Shown one piece after another: positions 1 through 11,007 of a DNA stretch of 64,000 nt. The stretch is taken from assembly GCA_002633025.1 (NCBI GenBank), contig NMRB01000305.1:369650-433649 (forward strand), read 5' to 3'. The position numbers were made by a program, and so were the translations under genes. The stretch is from Notospermus geniculatus (taxonomy: Eukaryota > Nemertea > Pilidiophora > Heteronemertea > Lineidae). The stretch's first letter is position 1; each line of letters starts with the position of its first letter. The notes beneath the pieces are model-generated. The model saw only the letters and a list, made by a program, of their open reading frames with translations. It had not been told where the DNA came from and made no database searches.

Positions 1-356
1 GCAGCAGCGTGAATCACAACATTTGGCTTTTGAAAGAAATGACAGAAAATTGGAATGGCAGATAAAACTTTCAGAGGGACCCATGTCAAACACATTACCG
101 GTACAGAAGAAACTCACGTGTTTACCGAAAATACTGCCATTAAGGCACTTTGAGATAATGAATGTACCTTGTAGCTTTCCATGACTTCATGAACCTCTGT
201 CTCCTTGGTTAGGTCAACCTTCTTCAATCCATCTCTCACCCTGGAGAAGGCGAGCCCGAGCACTTCCCAGTCTTCATCATGTTGTACGAATTCCTGGTTG
301 AGAGCCCGGCCAAACACGCCAGAGGCACCAGTTATAAGAACTTTGTGTTTTACCAT
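1..356 (-). CDS. MAT2B: Methionine adenosyltransferase 2 subunit beta, 5' end (two exons, runs off the left edge)
   Basis: Exon 1 codes from the ATG at 356 to a GT donor just below 168 (63 codons, phase 0). Exon 2 begins at 26 after an AG acceptor and leaves the window after about nine codons. The product starts with a Rossmann beta strand and the dinucleotide-binding turn TGASGVFG (residues 9-16), and continues into exon 2 with PNVVIHAAA, the next core strand of extended short-chain dehydrogenases. This matches the start of the MAT2B fold, which in animals is the NADP(H)-binding regulatory subunit of methionine adenosyltransferase II and modulates S-adenosylmethionine synthesis in cytosol and nucleus. 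The protein starts almost directly at the Rossmann strand, so the short N-terminal extension of the vertebrate protein is absent or encoded upstream. Another reductase of the RmlD type is the main alternative. Confidence 0.82.
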
Positions 357-1574
357 TCTGTTAAATGAAGAAAATGAATGCGAGATGAAGAATGGTTGAT
401 GACATGATCATGACTAGAGCCAAATATTCCACGTAGGCCTAGGCCTGGGAGGCCTATTTGAGCCAGACACTTGTCACCAGCTTGTGCCTATGCAGACTAC
501 TCAGTAATCAATAGTAACAGATTGCAGGTCATCGTACGTTCATTGAAGGCAATCCTATTACTTAGGCCTTATATAGTCTGCATAATGGATAGATATGATA
601 AGTAGGCTAACCCTGGACAAAAGCTAGCATGGGCAACAGGTGGGCTGGGGGTGGTGGTAGCACCACTTTTGGAATCAAAATTTTTACCACTTCGACGAAT
701 GACCCATTATTCCTAGCTCACAGTTTAGTCAGAAATATACGAAACATACATTATGAAGTATCAGAAATGCCTGACAACGCGGCAGTAACAGATGCACAGC
801 AGGTTTGTAGGGCGGAAAATATCAATACCTGGGAAGTTTTCTTTTTGACAGCGCACTGCCCTGCCATCTAGCGAACTATCAAAATACTAAAAATGACAGG
901 TGGCAGTTTTAATACACTGGTCCTCTGTCCTCTCGTCGCACCGCAATACTCCGCCCGAAGATAGAGAACCAGTCTAAGGCGATGGTAATTTTAATCACTT
1001 CAGATTATCTCCTTGTCTACATTTGGACTGTGTCACATTGGGTGATTATATGTGGTTCATTCTTCAAGTTCTGAGGGAGGACCACCTTTTCCATTTGTCT
1101 TGCCTCTTTCTCGGGAGCTGGATTCCACAAGAAAATCCTGATCATATGTGTGTGAAACCATCAAGAAAACCAAATAAATAAATTTTTCAGGCCTTTTCAC
1201 CATCTCTCTATGGGTATAATAATAAAAGCATGATACACTACTATTTCACAACACAATAAATGTTTATTGCAATGAAAAATTTGACAATTCTTGCTCATTT
1301 TCAGCACAATTGGGAAACTTGGCAACATTTGATTTGCTTTGAGAACAAGCCCTTGAAAACGCACAACACTATGAGACTGCACAGCTATTACTGACACTGA
1401 AATATGAGTACTGAACATCTGCTTTGTTACAGGTGGTGATCTTACTTCAGTCAAAAAAGGTGAGATCTACTCTGCCTGTTGTTTCCCTCTAAAAATGAAA
1501 ATGGTAAACCACACAACCAGAGGTACATGTAGAAATAGAGAGGGCGATCATTTAATCATTTTAAAGATGACATG
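357..1574. other. Intergenic stretch, no supported gene
   Basis: This is the upstream side of MAT2B. It holds TAGGCCT-rich sequence near 420-460. The short open frames here have no recognisable protein, no splice pattern and no homology I can see. The proximal promoter of MAT2B presumably lies between about 357 and 600. Confidence 0.5.
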
Positions 1575-1850
1575 TTAAAGAATAGCACAAAATTGACACA
1601 CAAAATGATAATAAGCAAAAAGTCAATCTCCAGAATTCACAAATTTTCGACCCCAACCGGGGTCTTTTTCAAGTGGAACTTTACAATCTGAAACTCTAGA
1701 AAAGACTCAAGAAAGACTCAAGAAAAACTCTAGAAAGTCTTTTCTAGAGTTTCAGATTGTAAAGTTCCACTTGAAAAAGACCCAGGTTGGGGTCGAAAAT
1801 TTGTGAATTCTGGAGATTGACTTTTTGCTTATTATTATTAAAGATGACAT
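1561..1850. repeat. Hairpin transposable element (MITE-like) with 14-bp flanking direct repeats
   Basis: From about 1608 to 1836 the sequence folds back on itself with arms of roughly 100 bp: the left arm reads through a TTCGACCCC block, and its near-perfect reverse complement ends in TTTTTGCTTATTATT. The short loop contains tandem AAGACTC units. The 14-mer TTAAAGATGACATG occurs at 1561-1574 and again at 1837-1850, consistent with a target-site duplication. A related core (TTCGACCCC, then GGGGTCGAAAA) occurs near 13188-13213. Confidence 0.75.
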
Positions 1851-3290
1851 GGAATGGCAAAGGAATGGACAATGGAATCTTGTACACTGTAAACTCTCCA
1901 GTTAAGGATGACACACAGACTTGGTATCTTAAAGGGAGATTGAATTTTTAAAAAGATGATATTAGGCGAAAAATTAATATCAACAGAAAAGTATCCTAAT
2001 GGCAGGATGTAGGATCAGCTGGCAGAAGCTCTACTTAGTAACTGAGCAGCATTCTTATTGGCATGAAGGTAACGCACGCATCATACATAGATTATCATAA
2101 ACTAAGATATTATTAGTTTATGGTATCATACATAATACTGTACATGGCCTGAAATAGGATTACATTCAGCCTCTCAATTAATTACATGCTGATCATTACA
2201 CCCTGTATTTTTCCAGCCTACAGTAATTTGGGCACCCCATTTTAGTCAAGGTGACAACCATGCGCACACGCAAAATGGACATTTGGAAGCCAAAATCCTG
2301 TCTAAACAGCTTACACAGGATCTTGGCTTCCAAAATAAATGTCCTTTAGCTTAGCTAAAGGGTTCCACAAGGCCAAGGTACCGGTAGGCCTATAAGGAGT
2401 GGACTCAACAGGCATATCACTATCAGATATTCCTGCTGACCTAATTTGGGCACCTTTTTTTGGGTTTAATTTGGGCAACTTGCCAAATTTTTACCGCATT
2501 AAATGCTGCAATCAGCGTGTAATTGAGAGGCCTGACATTTTGATTAGCATTGTCAACAAAATGAACTTTTTTTCTCCACCTTAGTTGCAGTAGGCACGAC
2601 ACAAGCCAACAGCTGAAAAACAAGTCCTCAGTTACTTCAATGCACTGAAGGACAGCTTCACTCACTTCACAATTTCAAAATTTTGAACAATTAAATACCT
2701 CCCAATTTGATTCAGACGACACTGAACAACAACTGTATAATAAACACATCACAAAATCTATTTCAAAACTGACTACAAATCTGACATTGATTGCACTAAG
2801 CAAGCACAAGATGAAAAAGAAAATCCAGAGTCCGTCTGTTGATAAATAAAATCATGCACACGCAATTCCCATGGCATCACACCACCTTTTTTTAGAAAAT
2901 AGTGCTGTGGTACATGTACTTTATATATAACAAGAGGCCCAAGGGCCTGGCACTCAGCTGAGACATTGAGGGAGCAGGCAAATCATGTCAAAGTACTTTT
3001 TGTCAGAAAGGGGTGAATTGAATTTGAATACCGACTGGTGGCACCCCAATGACAAACAGATTTTGCTGGATACTGACAGGAAACCCCCTCAGTCTATTGA
3101 CCCCAAAGCAAATCCATCACAAAAACATCAGACTTCATCAGCTGAGCTAAGGCTATAACATACATGTAATGCACTATCCTAATACAAATGAACAAAAATA
3201 ACTTTTCACCAAAAGAAAGGTCACTAACACTTTGAACTCCCACGTGAAGGGAATGTTTATGCACTTCTAGTACACATGTATCACTAATTC
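1851..3290. other. Repeat-rich intergenic stretch
   Basis: No coding exon is supported. Visible structures are a small palindrome around 2068-2123, another around 2277-2346 (arms matching AAGCCAAAATCCTGT), a TIR element at 2167-2534 listed separately, and an interspersed-repeat phrase AAGAGGCCCAAGGGCCTGG near 2933. The remainder is AT-rich and unremarkable. Confidence 0.5.
2167..2534. repeat. Non-autonomous DNA transposon with CAGGCCTCTCAATTA ends
   Basis: The left end (CAGCCTCTCAATTAATTACAT, with a small internal duplication) and the right end GTAATTGAGAGGCCTG are inverted copies of each other. The same ends bound a larger element at 9667-10488, so the two are one family. The interior has TTTGGGC-rich tracts and no open frame of interest. 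Confidence 0.55.
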
Positions 3291-3296
3291 ATCACT

Positions 3297-3527
3297 TACT
3301 GTAAAGCAAGATAAAAACCAAGAAATTTTCATGAATCAAGAATTATAGACATATTCGCGGCAGGATATTTTTGCGAGTCTCTGCCATTTTTTCAGTTTTT
3401 TCACGGACCATATTTATCACTTGCTTGTATTTATATTCGCAACAGGAAATTTTTGCGACTCTCATACACTCTCGCGAAATTCACGAAAATTTCCTGCACG
3501 CAAAATTTACCTGCTTTACAGTACTTT
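3297..3527. repeat. MITE with TACTGTAAAGCA termini
   Basis: The left end reads TTACTGTAAAGCA at about 3298 and the right end TGCTTTACAGTA at about 3512-3523 is its reverse complement. The interior contains several TTCGCG / TTTTGCG / CGCGAAAT blocks in both orientations. It is about 230 bp, non-coding, and typical of small TIR elements. Confidence 0.6.
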
Positions 3528-3715
3528 GGAACTCTTGATATGACACATTTTATGTTATGATTGATACAGCAGCCTGGCAAAAAAATTTCCACCTTGTAAA
3601 TTTCAGTTTAGTGATAGCGTTTACATTTTGAGCCTCTCCATTAACCCTCTGCGGGCTGGTGCGGAAAAACAAGTGATGATTACGAAGAGAGATTATAAAA
3701 AAACTTACATGTACA

Positions 3716-4083
3716 CAGTGTTATATCTAGGCCATTTTAGAGTGGCGCCGCGCCATGCCGCCAAATGGGGGCGCCATTGTGCCCTTTTTAACCCCCTAGG
3801 GCGCCATGCCCCTAAAAAAAAAAAAAAAAAAAAATTTTTTTTGTAATTTTTTTTAAGGTTTTTAGTACCCCTAGACCCTTTGCCATGGTCCCTTTTGGTC
3901 ATATCACCTTAGGAACTGGCTTAAATTGGCTGTTGACTGGAGTTATAGAGACCTTTTTAACTTTTTAGCTTTTCAAATTCCGTTAGAAGAAATGTCGCGA
4001 ATGAAAAGTGCCCTTTTCTAGGTTGAAGTGCCCTTTTCACAAAGTTTGCACCATGCCCTTCTGAAATCCTAGATATAACACTG
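3716..4083. mobile_element. hAT-like non-autonomous element (16-bp perfect TIRs)
   Basis: The ends are CAGTGTTATATCTAGG and its exact reverse complement CCTAGATATAACACTG. The 368-bp body carries GGCGCC repeats, a 22-base A run and no gene. The neighbouring allele-like copy right of the N at 5455 reads straight through the insertion point (near 5466-5480) without the element, giving an apparent empty site. The CAGTG terminus is hAT-like. The target duplication is imperfect: only about 5-6 bp (GTACA) are shared. Confidence 0.7.
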
Positions 4084-4276
4084 AGTACACTGTACACAGC
4101 AGGCCATACTGATTGTATTTTTAGTTTTATCATATCGCCCCGAGGGTTGTAAAAAATAAGATATTGCACACTTTCTTTGAAGCATAAAAGCCAATTTCTG
4201 AGCTCATGATTCTCCAGTCACAACAAATGAAATCTTTAAAGCCATTTTGCTACACAGCCATCATTTTTATCAATGA

Positions 4277-5454
4277 TCAACACCCCGGATGACTGCCTGC
4301 TTTATGAAGATATTGAGCATACGAGGCAAATGCTTCATCACCGAACAATTTCCAGTTTTTCCCCATCAATTTGTCCATCCTTATCCTGAAGTACATTTCT
4401 GGATCTTCGGCATAGTCTATATCAAACAGCACCTCATTTTCTACCACGGCGATCTCCTTCAGCTGTTTTGATTCAGCCATTTCTAAAAGAGCTGAGCTTG
4501 ATACTGCTACTTGACTGATAAACTTTACCAGGAGAGGACAACGAGACAACAAGTACATGAATGTCACACACTGATCAAGGTTATCGTCATACGGCATAAA
4601 ACTCCATTCTGTTGCCAGATGAGCAAACACTTCCAGGCGACTGCCGTAATGATGAGCGATTGCCACGAATAGATCATGAGTAACTCTATTACACATGCTA
4701 TCTAAAACAACAGTTCTGACAAGATTATTGGTGATCAAGTCCCCAGCACGGAGTGTCCTTCCTTGAAAAATGTAATGAACTTTCAACCTTGGGTGTTTCG
4801 AAGCGAGCTCCTCCCAGTGGATACTTTCTCGTTCACTAAACTCTTCATTCAAAGTAGCACCATTGTTCACAAGATAGAGATTCTGCAATTTCTTCGAGCA
4901 CAACTGATCAATAATACTCGAGTTTAGAGACTGGATTTCTGTCTTCAAGAAATGTAGATTGTCGAAGTAGGTCAGCGTGTGAATCGGCTGTGAGAAGTCA
5001 TATGCGTGGGAGAATTCTAGTACTCTCACTTTCTGTATGACCGAGCAGCTGAGGTCTTTTGAAAGACAGATAAAAAGTTCATTCATTCCAACAGATTTAT
5101 CTAATGCTAAGTAATCCAAACCAAAGAGAGAAATAGAACGGAGACAACGGCTCTGATTTACAATCTTTGTAAGGATGTCAACATACTGATGCAGAACTTC
5201 AACTAAATTGAAGCCAAAACAGATTGGATGGTGAAGTGCCATTGTTTTGAGATTGCAACAATGTTCAGAAACTGCCTCGAGTAGGTGCAGCCCATTGTCG
5301 TACAGATCATAGTAGTTCAACACAATCTTACAATGTTGGAAATATCTGCCAAAATTCCGAATGCAGAGACAAAGTTCCTGATGCCAGAGAAACATCTGAC
5401 CACGGTCCGTGATTGTTGTGGTGTTTTCAAAGAATGACCAAGCATCTGGTGATG
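4277..5454 (-). pseudogene. Headless copy of the F-box gene (probable unmerged allele)
   Basis: This is the same coding sequence as the complete F-box gene at 5664-7070, from its stop codon back to the residues just after the F-box, where it ends abruptly at an assembly N (5455). The translated part appears identical to the complete copy while the DNA differs at scattered positions, so the differences I saw are silent. The frame is intact. It lacks the F-box exon start only because the contig ends there. I infer an allele left in tandem by the assembler and not a true pseudogene. A recent real tandem duplication is the alternative. Confidence 0.7.
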
Positions 5455-5455
5455 N
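5455..5455. other. Single-N assembly join
   Basis: The N separates two overlapping sequences: the right side restarts at the equivalent of about position 3697, and 5470-6838 then repeats 4085-5454. Confidence 0.9.
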
Positions 5456-5663
5456 TAAAAAAAACGTACATGTACACTGTACACAGCAGGCCATACTGAT
5501 TGTATTTTTAGTTTTATCATATCGGCCCAAGGGTTGTAAAAAATACGATATTGCACACTTTCTTTGAAGCATAAAAGCCAATTTCTGAGCTCATGATTCT
5601 CCAGTCACAACAAATGAAATCTTTAAAGCCATTTTGCTACACAGCCATCATTTTTATCAATGA

Positions 5664-7097
5664 TCAACATCCCGGATGACTGCCTGCTTTATGAAGATAT
5701 TGAGCATACGAGGCAAATGCTTCATCACCGAACAATTTCCAGTTTTTCCCCATCAATTTGTCCATCCTTATCCTGAAGTACATTTCTGGATCTTCGGCAT
5801 AGTCTATATCGAACAGCACCTCATTTTCTACCACGGCAATCTCCTTCAGCTGTTTTGATTCAGCCATCTCTAATAGAGCTGAGCTTGATACTGCTACTTG
5901 GCTGATAAACTTTACCAGGAGAGGACAACGAGACAACAAGTACATGAATGTCACACACTGATCAAGGTTATCGTCATACGGCATAAAACTCCATTCTGTT
6001 GCCAGATGAGCAAACACTTCCAGGCGACTGCCATAATGATGAGCGATTGCCACGAATAGATCATGGGTAACTCTATTACACATGCTATCTAAAACAACAG
6101 TTCTGACAAGATTATTGGTGATCAAGTCCCCAGCACGGAGTGTCCTTCCTTGAAAAATGTAATGAACTTTCAACCTTGGGTGTTTCGAAGCGAGCTCCTC
6201 CCAGTGGATACTTTCTCGTTCACTAAACTCTTCATTCAAAGTAGCACCATTGTTCACAAGATAGAGATTCTGCAATTTCTTCGAGCATAACTGATCAATA
6301 ATACTCGAGTTTAGAGACTGGATTTCTGTCTTCAAGAAATGTAGATTGTCGAAGTAGGTCAGCGTGTGAATCGGCTGTGAGAAGTCATATGCGTGGGAGA
6401 ATTCTAGTACTCTCACTTTCTGTATGACCGAGCAGCTGAGGTCTTTTGAAAGACAGATAAAAAGTTCATTCATTCCAACAGATTTATCTAATGCTAAGTA
6501 ATCCAAACCAAAGAGAGAAATAGAACGGAGACAACGGCTCTGATTTACAATCTTTGTAAGGATGTCAACATACTGATGCAGAACTTCAACTAAATTGAAG
6601 CCAAAACAGATTGGATGGTGAAGTGCCATTGTTTTGAGATTGCAACAATGTTCAGAAACTGCCTCGAGTAGGTGCAGCCCATTGTCGTACAGATCATAGT
6701 AGTTCAACACAATCTTACAATGTTGGAAATATCTGCCAAAATTCCGAATGCAGAGACAAAGTTCCTGATGCCAGAGAAACATCTGACCACGGTCCGTGAT
6801 TGTTGTGGTGTTTTCAAAGAATGACCAAGCATCTGGTGATGACAACTCATCCTCCCAACTTGGTAAGTATTTGACAACTTCTAACTTGTCTTTCCACGGC
6901 AGAAAGGAAAGAATTCTGGCAATGATAACGGATGGGAGATTTACAAGGTTGATTGGATGGTCTGCCGGGCTCTCCCCACTCCCGGTAGCACAAGAGAAAT
7001 TCATCTGGTTTGTCTCAGAAACAGCATACTTCTCTTCTCGCATGGAATCCAAAAACTGAACATCAGGCATGAGGCAGCGTTGGTGGTCAAATTGAAC
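5664..7097 (-). CDS. F-box protein, FBXO33/FBXO39-like substrate receptor
   Basis: One coding exon of 468 codons runs from ATG at 7070 to TGA at 5664. It is preceded by an AG acceptor at 7098-7099, so at least one non-coding exon lies upstream. Residues about 42-75 (LPSVIIARILSFLPWKDKLE) form an F-box, the segment that binds SKP1 in SCF ubiquitin ligases. The rest is leucine-rich, with FGRYFQH near residue 110 and LKVHYIFQ further on, landmarks that resemble FBXO39/FBXO33. The inferred role is substrate recognition for ubiquitylation; the substrate cannot be told. Coding in one exon with a 5' UTR intron makes an old processed copy possible, but the long open frame argues it is functional. The 3' flank is duplicated left of the N at 5455. 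Confidence 0.75.
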   Translation of the reverse strand, partial: VQFDHQRCLMPDVQFLDSMREEKYAVSETNQMNFSCATGSGESPADHPINLVNLPSVIIARILSFLPWKDKLEVVKYLPSWEDELSSPDAWSFFENTTTITDRGQMFLWHQELCLCIRNFGRYFQHCKIVLNYYDLYDNGLHLLEAVSEHCCNLKTMALHHPICFGFNLVEVLHQYVDILTKIVNQSRCLRSISLFGLDYLALDKSVGMNELFICLSKDLSCSVIQKVRVLEFSHAYDFSQPIHTLTYFDNLHFLKTEIQSLNSSIIDQLCSKKLQNLYLVNNGATLNEEFSERESIHWEELASKHPRLKVHYIFQGRTLRAGDLITNNLVRTVVLDSMCNRVTHDLFVAIAHHYGSRLEVFAHLATEWSFMPYDDNLDQCVTFMYLLSRCPLLVKFISQVAVSSSALLEMAESKQLKEIAVVENEVLFDIDYAEDPEMYFRIRMDKLMGKNWKLFGDEAFASYAQYLHKAGSHPGC

Positions 7098-8828
7098 CTA
7101 TAAAAACACACAAAACAAAGAAAATTGTAATTTAATTAATAGAGGCCTAGGCCTACTGAATTGTGTACGTGTGTAGGCCTGCAGTGTCCACGCTACGCTA
7201 AGGCCTAGGGCCTAGCCTATGCTATGGCTATAATGTTTGTTGGCCCCCTTTGGCCTCCGCCCTATGTTGTTGTTCAAATAAAGTAAACCTATTACAATGT
7301 ATTCCACAAGATGATACAAAGCCTAGGCCTAGCTACATCATTGTACGGTACACTGACAGTACATTCTCATTAATATAGGCCTAAGGCCTACGTGTACATC
7401 AGTTCCATGCAATGCACAGCACAGCTGATGCATGATGATGATGATGATGCGTCTGTCCATGGAAGTAATACTTCCATGGTATTGGTCTGTCAAATACACA
7501 GTCTACACCATCACGCTGGGCCGTGAAATCACGCTACAGCGTGAAAACCTTCTGTGGAAACCAAATTTTTACACACAGAATTGTGTACAAATTCAGCATT
7601 GAAAAAAAAATTAAAATTCTTCCTTAATATNTGTTGCAAAAAATACATCGCCTAGGCCTAGGTACCCAAAAGCAGAATCATTTTTCAAATGTCTTAAAAT
7701 GGATCTAAAATGACATTTTTAATCCCCTCTAATTGCATTTAGACGCTTGTGGACGGTAATAAACGCTTGTGGTCTGTTGTGGACGGTTGTGGTCTGTTGT
7801 GGACAGTTGTGGTCGGTAATTAGTGTGACCGGGCTATAATGTTTGTTGGCCCCCTTTGGCCTCCGCCCTATGTTGTTGTTCAAATAAAGTAAACCTAGGC
7901 CTATTACAATGTATTACACAAGATGATACAAAGCCTAGGCCTAGCTACATCATTGTACGGTACACTGACAGTACATTCTCATTAATATAGGCCTAAGGCC
8001 TACGTGTACATCAGTTCCATGCAATGCACAGCACAGCTGATGCATGATGATGATGATGATGCGTCTGTCAATACATGGACACACACATTGGCTTACTTTC
8101 TCCTTTATCAGCGAAACGTATTGCATTAACAACAGTTCATCACGTCAAATGTCATCTAACGTTCATTTATTACGACCTGTACACGAAGACGAGTCAGAAG
8201 GTTTAGCAGTTCCCGTAACATTTTATCTTCACATTTTGATTTTCGGAATGAAAGTTGGCAAAATCATGAAATGTTTAGTTTCCAGTCCCGCCGCCAGTTG
8301 GCAAGTACACTACAGACCCAGTATTAAAATGACAAAAATAATGGAATATTGTGAATAAAAGAAAAAATTCAAACAGATTAGGCCTAACCGATATTTTTCA
8401 TAGAATTGTGTACTTATCATACAAAGATACAGCATACAGTTAGTGATATATTTTGATGATGATGATGATGACTGATCTGCTGATGGCCACGGATTACCAT
8501 TGAGCTTTTACTTACTGCGCATGCTCAGTTCAATGACCTTGCGGTGATTTCCGGTTGCAGAAACCCTCCAAAATGTTAACAAAACTACCTATTTTGGCCA
8601 GAAATGGCGTACATATTTCAAGTGAGTAGGAATTTTATGATGACCATCTTATCTCGTTTTGCCTGAATTGCTGTGCGAATGTCTGTGTCGATGAAATAAA
8701 GTGCTGCAACTGCATCTGCACTGTCAGTGTCATGACTGTGCAAGTGGTGATGTGCATGCATGCATGTGTGTGTACTTGTGTGATGCACAGTACATGAGTA
8801 GGCCTATGCATATCATGCTCCACTTACT
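7098..8828. other. Intergenic stretch with a 240-bp direct repeat
   Basis: The segment at about 7217-7469 (starting GGCTATAATGTTTGTTGG and ending in a GATGATGATG run and GCGTCTGTC) recurs at 7831-8069 with small differences, on either side of the N at 7631. This again looks like overlapping allelic sequence. Short TGTGGACGGT / TGTGGTCTGT units occur at 7745-7830. The open frame around 8044-8358 is a low-complexity read-through and is not supported as a gene. The promoter and 5' exon(s) of the F-box gene should lie just above 7097. Confidence 0.55.
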
Positions 8829-9108
8829 GACTGGTAGGCATGTTTGCAACACGATTGAAAAATATCTGCTTAACTTGGCATCAGGACTGTGTCTCTAGGT
8901 GTTTTCACCGGTACCGGTATGCTAATGCCGAATGGGGTGCTGGTGAACATGGTTAAAAGTGGTGGTGTCTTTTAACTTTTAGTTCTGACCTGTTGACGTC
9001 ATGACTTTCTTTGTCCGACATTGACGTGACATGACAATTGACATACGGTAGCGGGTAGGCCCTACCGGTAGGCCTAGCCTACATCACATGACGGTCATGA
9101 CATTGTCA

Positions 9109-9263
9109 TAGACCCCTTGCGCTTGTCCGTACAGGGTGTAAACAATAGCCTCGCCCCAGGCGAAAATGCAGAGAATGTGCAGTGAGCCGTTGTACATCGT
9201 TCGTGTTTTCACCTGGGGCGAGGCTATTGTTTACACCCTGGACGGACAAGCGCAAGGGGTCTA
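9109..9263. repeat. 155-bp hairpin MITE (TAGACCCC...GGGGTCTA)
   Basis: The arms TAGACCCCTTGCGCTTGTCC and its reverse complement close a nearly perfect hairpin with arms of about 50 bp and a loop around 9165-9205. The paired block near 11395 lacks exactly this segment, so it is a defined presence/absence insertion. The flanks on both sides read TTGTCA. Confidence 0.85.
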
Positions 9264-9666
9264 TTGTCATGATGTCCTTACCTTGAAGAATTGAATAATG
9301 ATGATTGAAATGCAGAGACGGGACGGCAAGGTGAGCAATGATGGCTCATCACTCAATGTGAAACTTCGAAATCAAAATCGGGACATGAGTAGTCAGGGCA
9401 GGGGTACGGTAGGCCTACGCCTAAGCCTAGGGCAAGGCGTAATCAGGTAGGCCTATCGGTGAAATGAACGTCATCAGGACGGGAGGTTCCTCAAGTTATC
9501 ACCTGGCGGCAGCACTATGACTAAGCCTCCCTAGACCTAATAACTTCTCACTCATTTCACAACTGCGTTTTTGTATTTCTGTGTAGGTATTTTGTTTTTG
9601 TATTTTTAGCCCGCTTGGCCGCAAGGCCCAGCAGGGCTTATGCTGTGGTTGGGGTCATTGAGTGGT

Positions 9667-10488
9667 CAGGCCTCTCAATTACATAACAGTCTATACAACC
9701 TCAATGTTTATCCCCTATTTTGGGCTCACCATCCAGTGGAACCGAGGACCGAAGACCCAAGAAGTAAGGGTCGAAGGACCACTCAGGGAGCGCGAGGGGG
9801 AGCCCCCTTTCCCAGAGAAATTGTTAATACTGGCATCTCAGTGAGATTTTAATAAATGTGAAAAACTCCAGGTAAACATTAATGATCTGTAAATTGCCAT
9901 CTTCAACCACCAAGGGTTAAATAGGCCTATCAGTCCTGTGCAGGAAAGAAAAGTGAGTCTGGCTCTGGGTCTGGGCCTTTGATAATTCACAAGTTTGCAC
10001 CAACTGTATCAGGTGCCACCTCAGCTACACCACAAGTAGTAGTGGACACTGACATCAAAGCTTTGTCAGAGATCAAAAGCAAACAGTAGGCTGCAAGTGT
10101 TTATGACCGTCAATCATTCGATTCATGCTGAGGGTGATGATGATTGTTTCACACGTGGCTGATACTAGTTTGGTATGACACTGGAGGTCAATGTATGATG
10201 AATCACCACCAACTTCAGGTGAGACAGAGTTCCGTTTTGACGATGTCTGGATTTGTGCTGAACGAAAATTTTAGTTTGTTTTCAAAGATTTCTGGAAATA
10301 ATCTGTGGGTTTAACTTGTGGAATTAAGTTCTACATGTACTTTTCAAACATTCTCCTTTGTCATCAGCTAAAGGTATTTGGGGCTCTCAGAGGACATTTG
10401 GGCTCGTTTTTATCAGTGTCTGTTTTGGGCTCATGGTAAATTCTATACGACGTTAAACGTCGTAGGGAGCATGTAATTGAGAGGCCTG
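9667..10488. mobile_element. 822-bp TIR element, ends CAGGCCTCTCAATTACAT
   Basis: The 18-bp left end at 9667-9684 is repeated exactly as ATGTAATTGAGAGGCCTG at 10471-10488. GTGGT flanks both ends, a plausible 5-bp target duplication. It lies inside the sequence that is absent between A' and B' at 11547. No transposase frame is visible, so it is non-autonomous. Confidence 0.65.
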
Positions 10489-11007
10489 GTGGTGGTCTGT
10501 CGTGCGTTAGTCCGTACGGCGGTACGTCCGTACGTCCGTAAACTTTGGTTTGTTAGCGCTCTAGCGCCTTTATTTTTCGAGGAATCTTTTCGAGGAATCT
10601 TTTCGAGGAATCTTTTTGGTCCTTGGTGGGTGTATATATGGGCCTAAGATCTAGGTCGAGTTCGATTTTGAGTGCGGTTGGATTCCTACTTTGGCCTCCA
10701 GGGGGCGTTTTGTGAAAAATTTCAAAGGGCTATAATTTGATAATGGTTCAAGCTATCGTTTTGAAACTTTGTACACATTCACCTCTAGGTTATAGCAACT
10801 TACAGACAGAATTTCGGTGAAATCTGAATCTTGACTTTGCCACTAGGGGGCCAAAACCAAAATCACTAAAAGTGCTATTTCTCCCTCACCAAGAGATGGA
10901 TCTTTGTCAAATTTTTATCATGGGTATATCTAATGAGAATACATAAGATAATACTTGAGTTTTTAAATTTGACCTACTTTGGAAGGTCACAGGGGTCAAA
11001 GTTTTCN

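Noticed and set aside
629-1454. Small open frames between MAT2B and the first MITE
   Set aside because: No conserved residues, signal, splice sites or family resemblance.
3628-3902. Open frames on both strands over a long A run
   Set aside because: They lie inside the hAT-like element and encode only poly-lysine or poly-phenylalanine low complexity.
4277-5581. 434-codon open frame containing the N, read as a second F-box isoform
   Set aside because: Its N-terminal part crosses the assembly N and comes from duplicated 3' flank, not from an exon. Only the part below 5455 is real coding sequence.
4277-7097. Genuine tandem duplication of the F-box gene as an expanding family
   Set aside because: The single N, the exact restart of flanking sequence and silent-only coding differences favour unmerged alleles. 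Kept as a finding to check.
8044-8358. Methionine-rich 104-codon open frame
   Set aside because: The Met run is a GATGATG microsatellite inside the 240-bp repeat; the rest has no recognisable feature.
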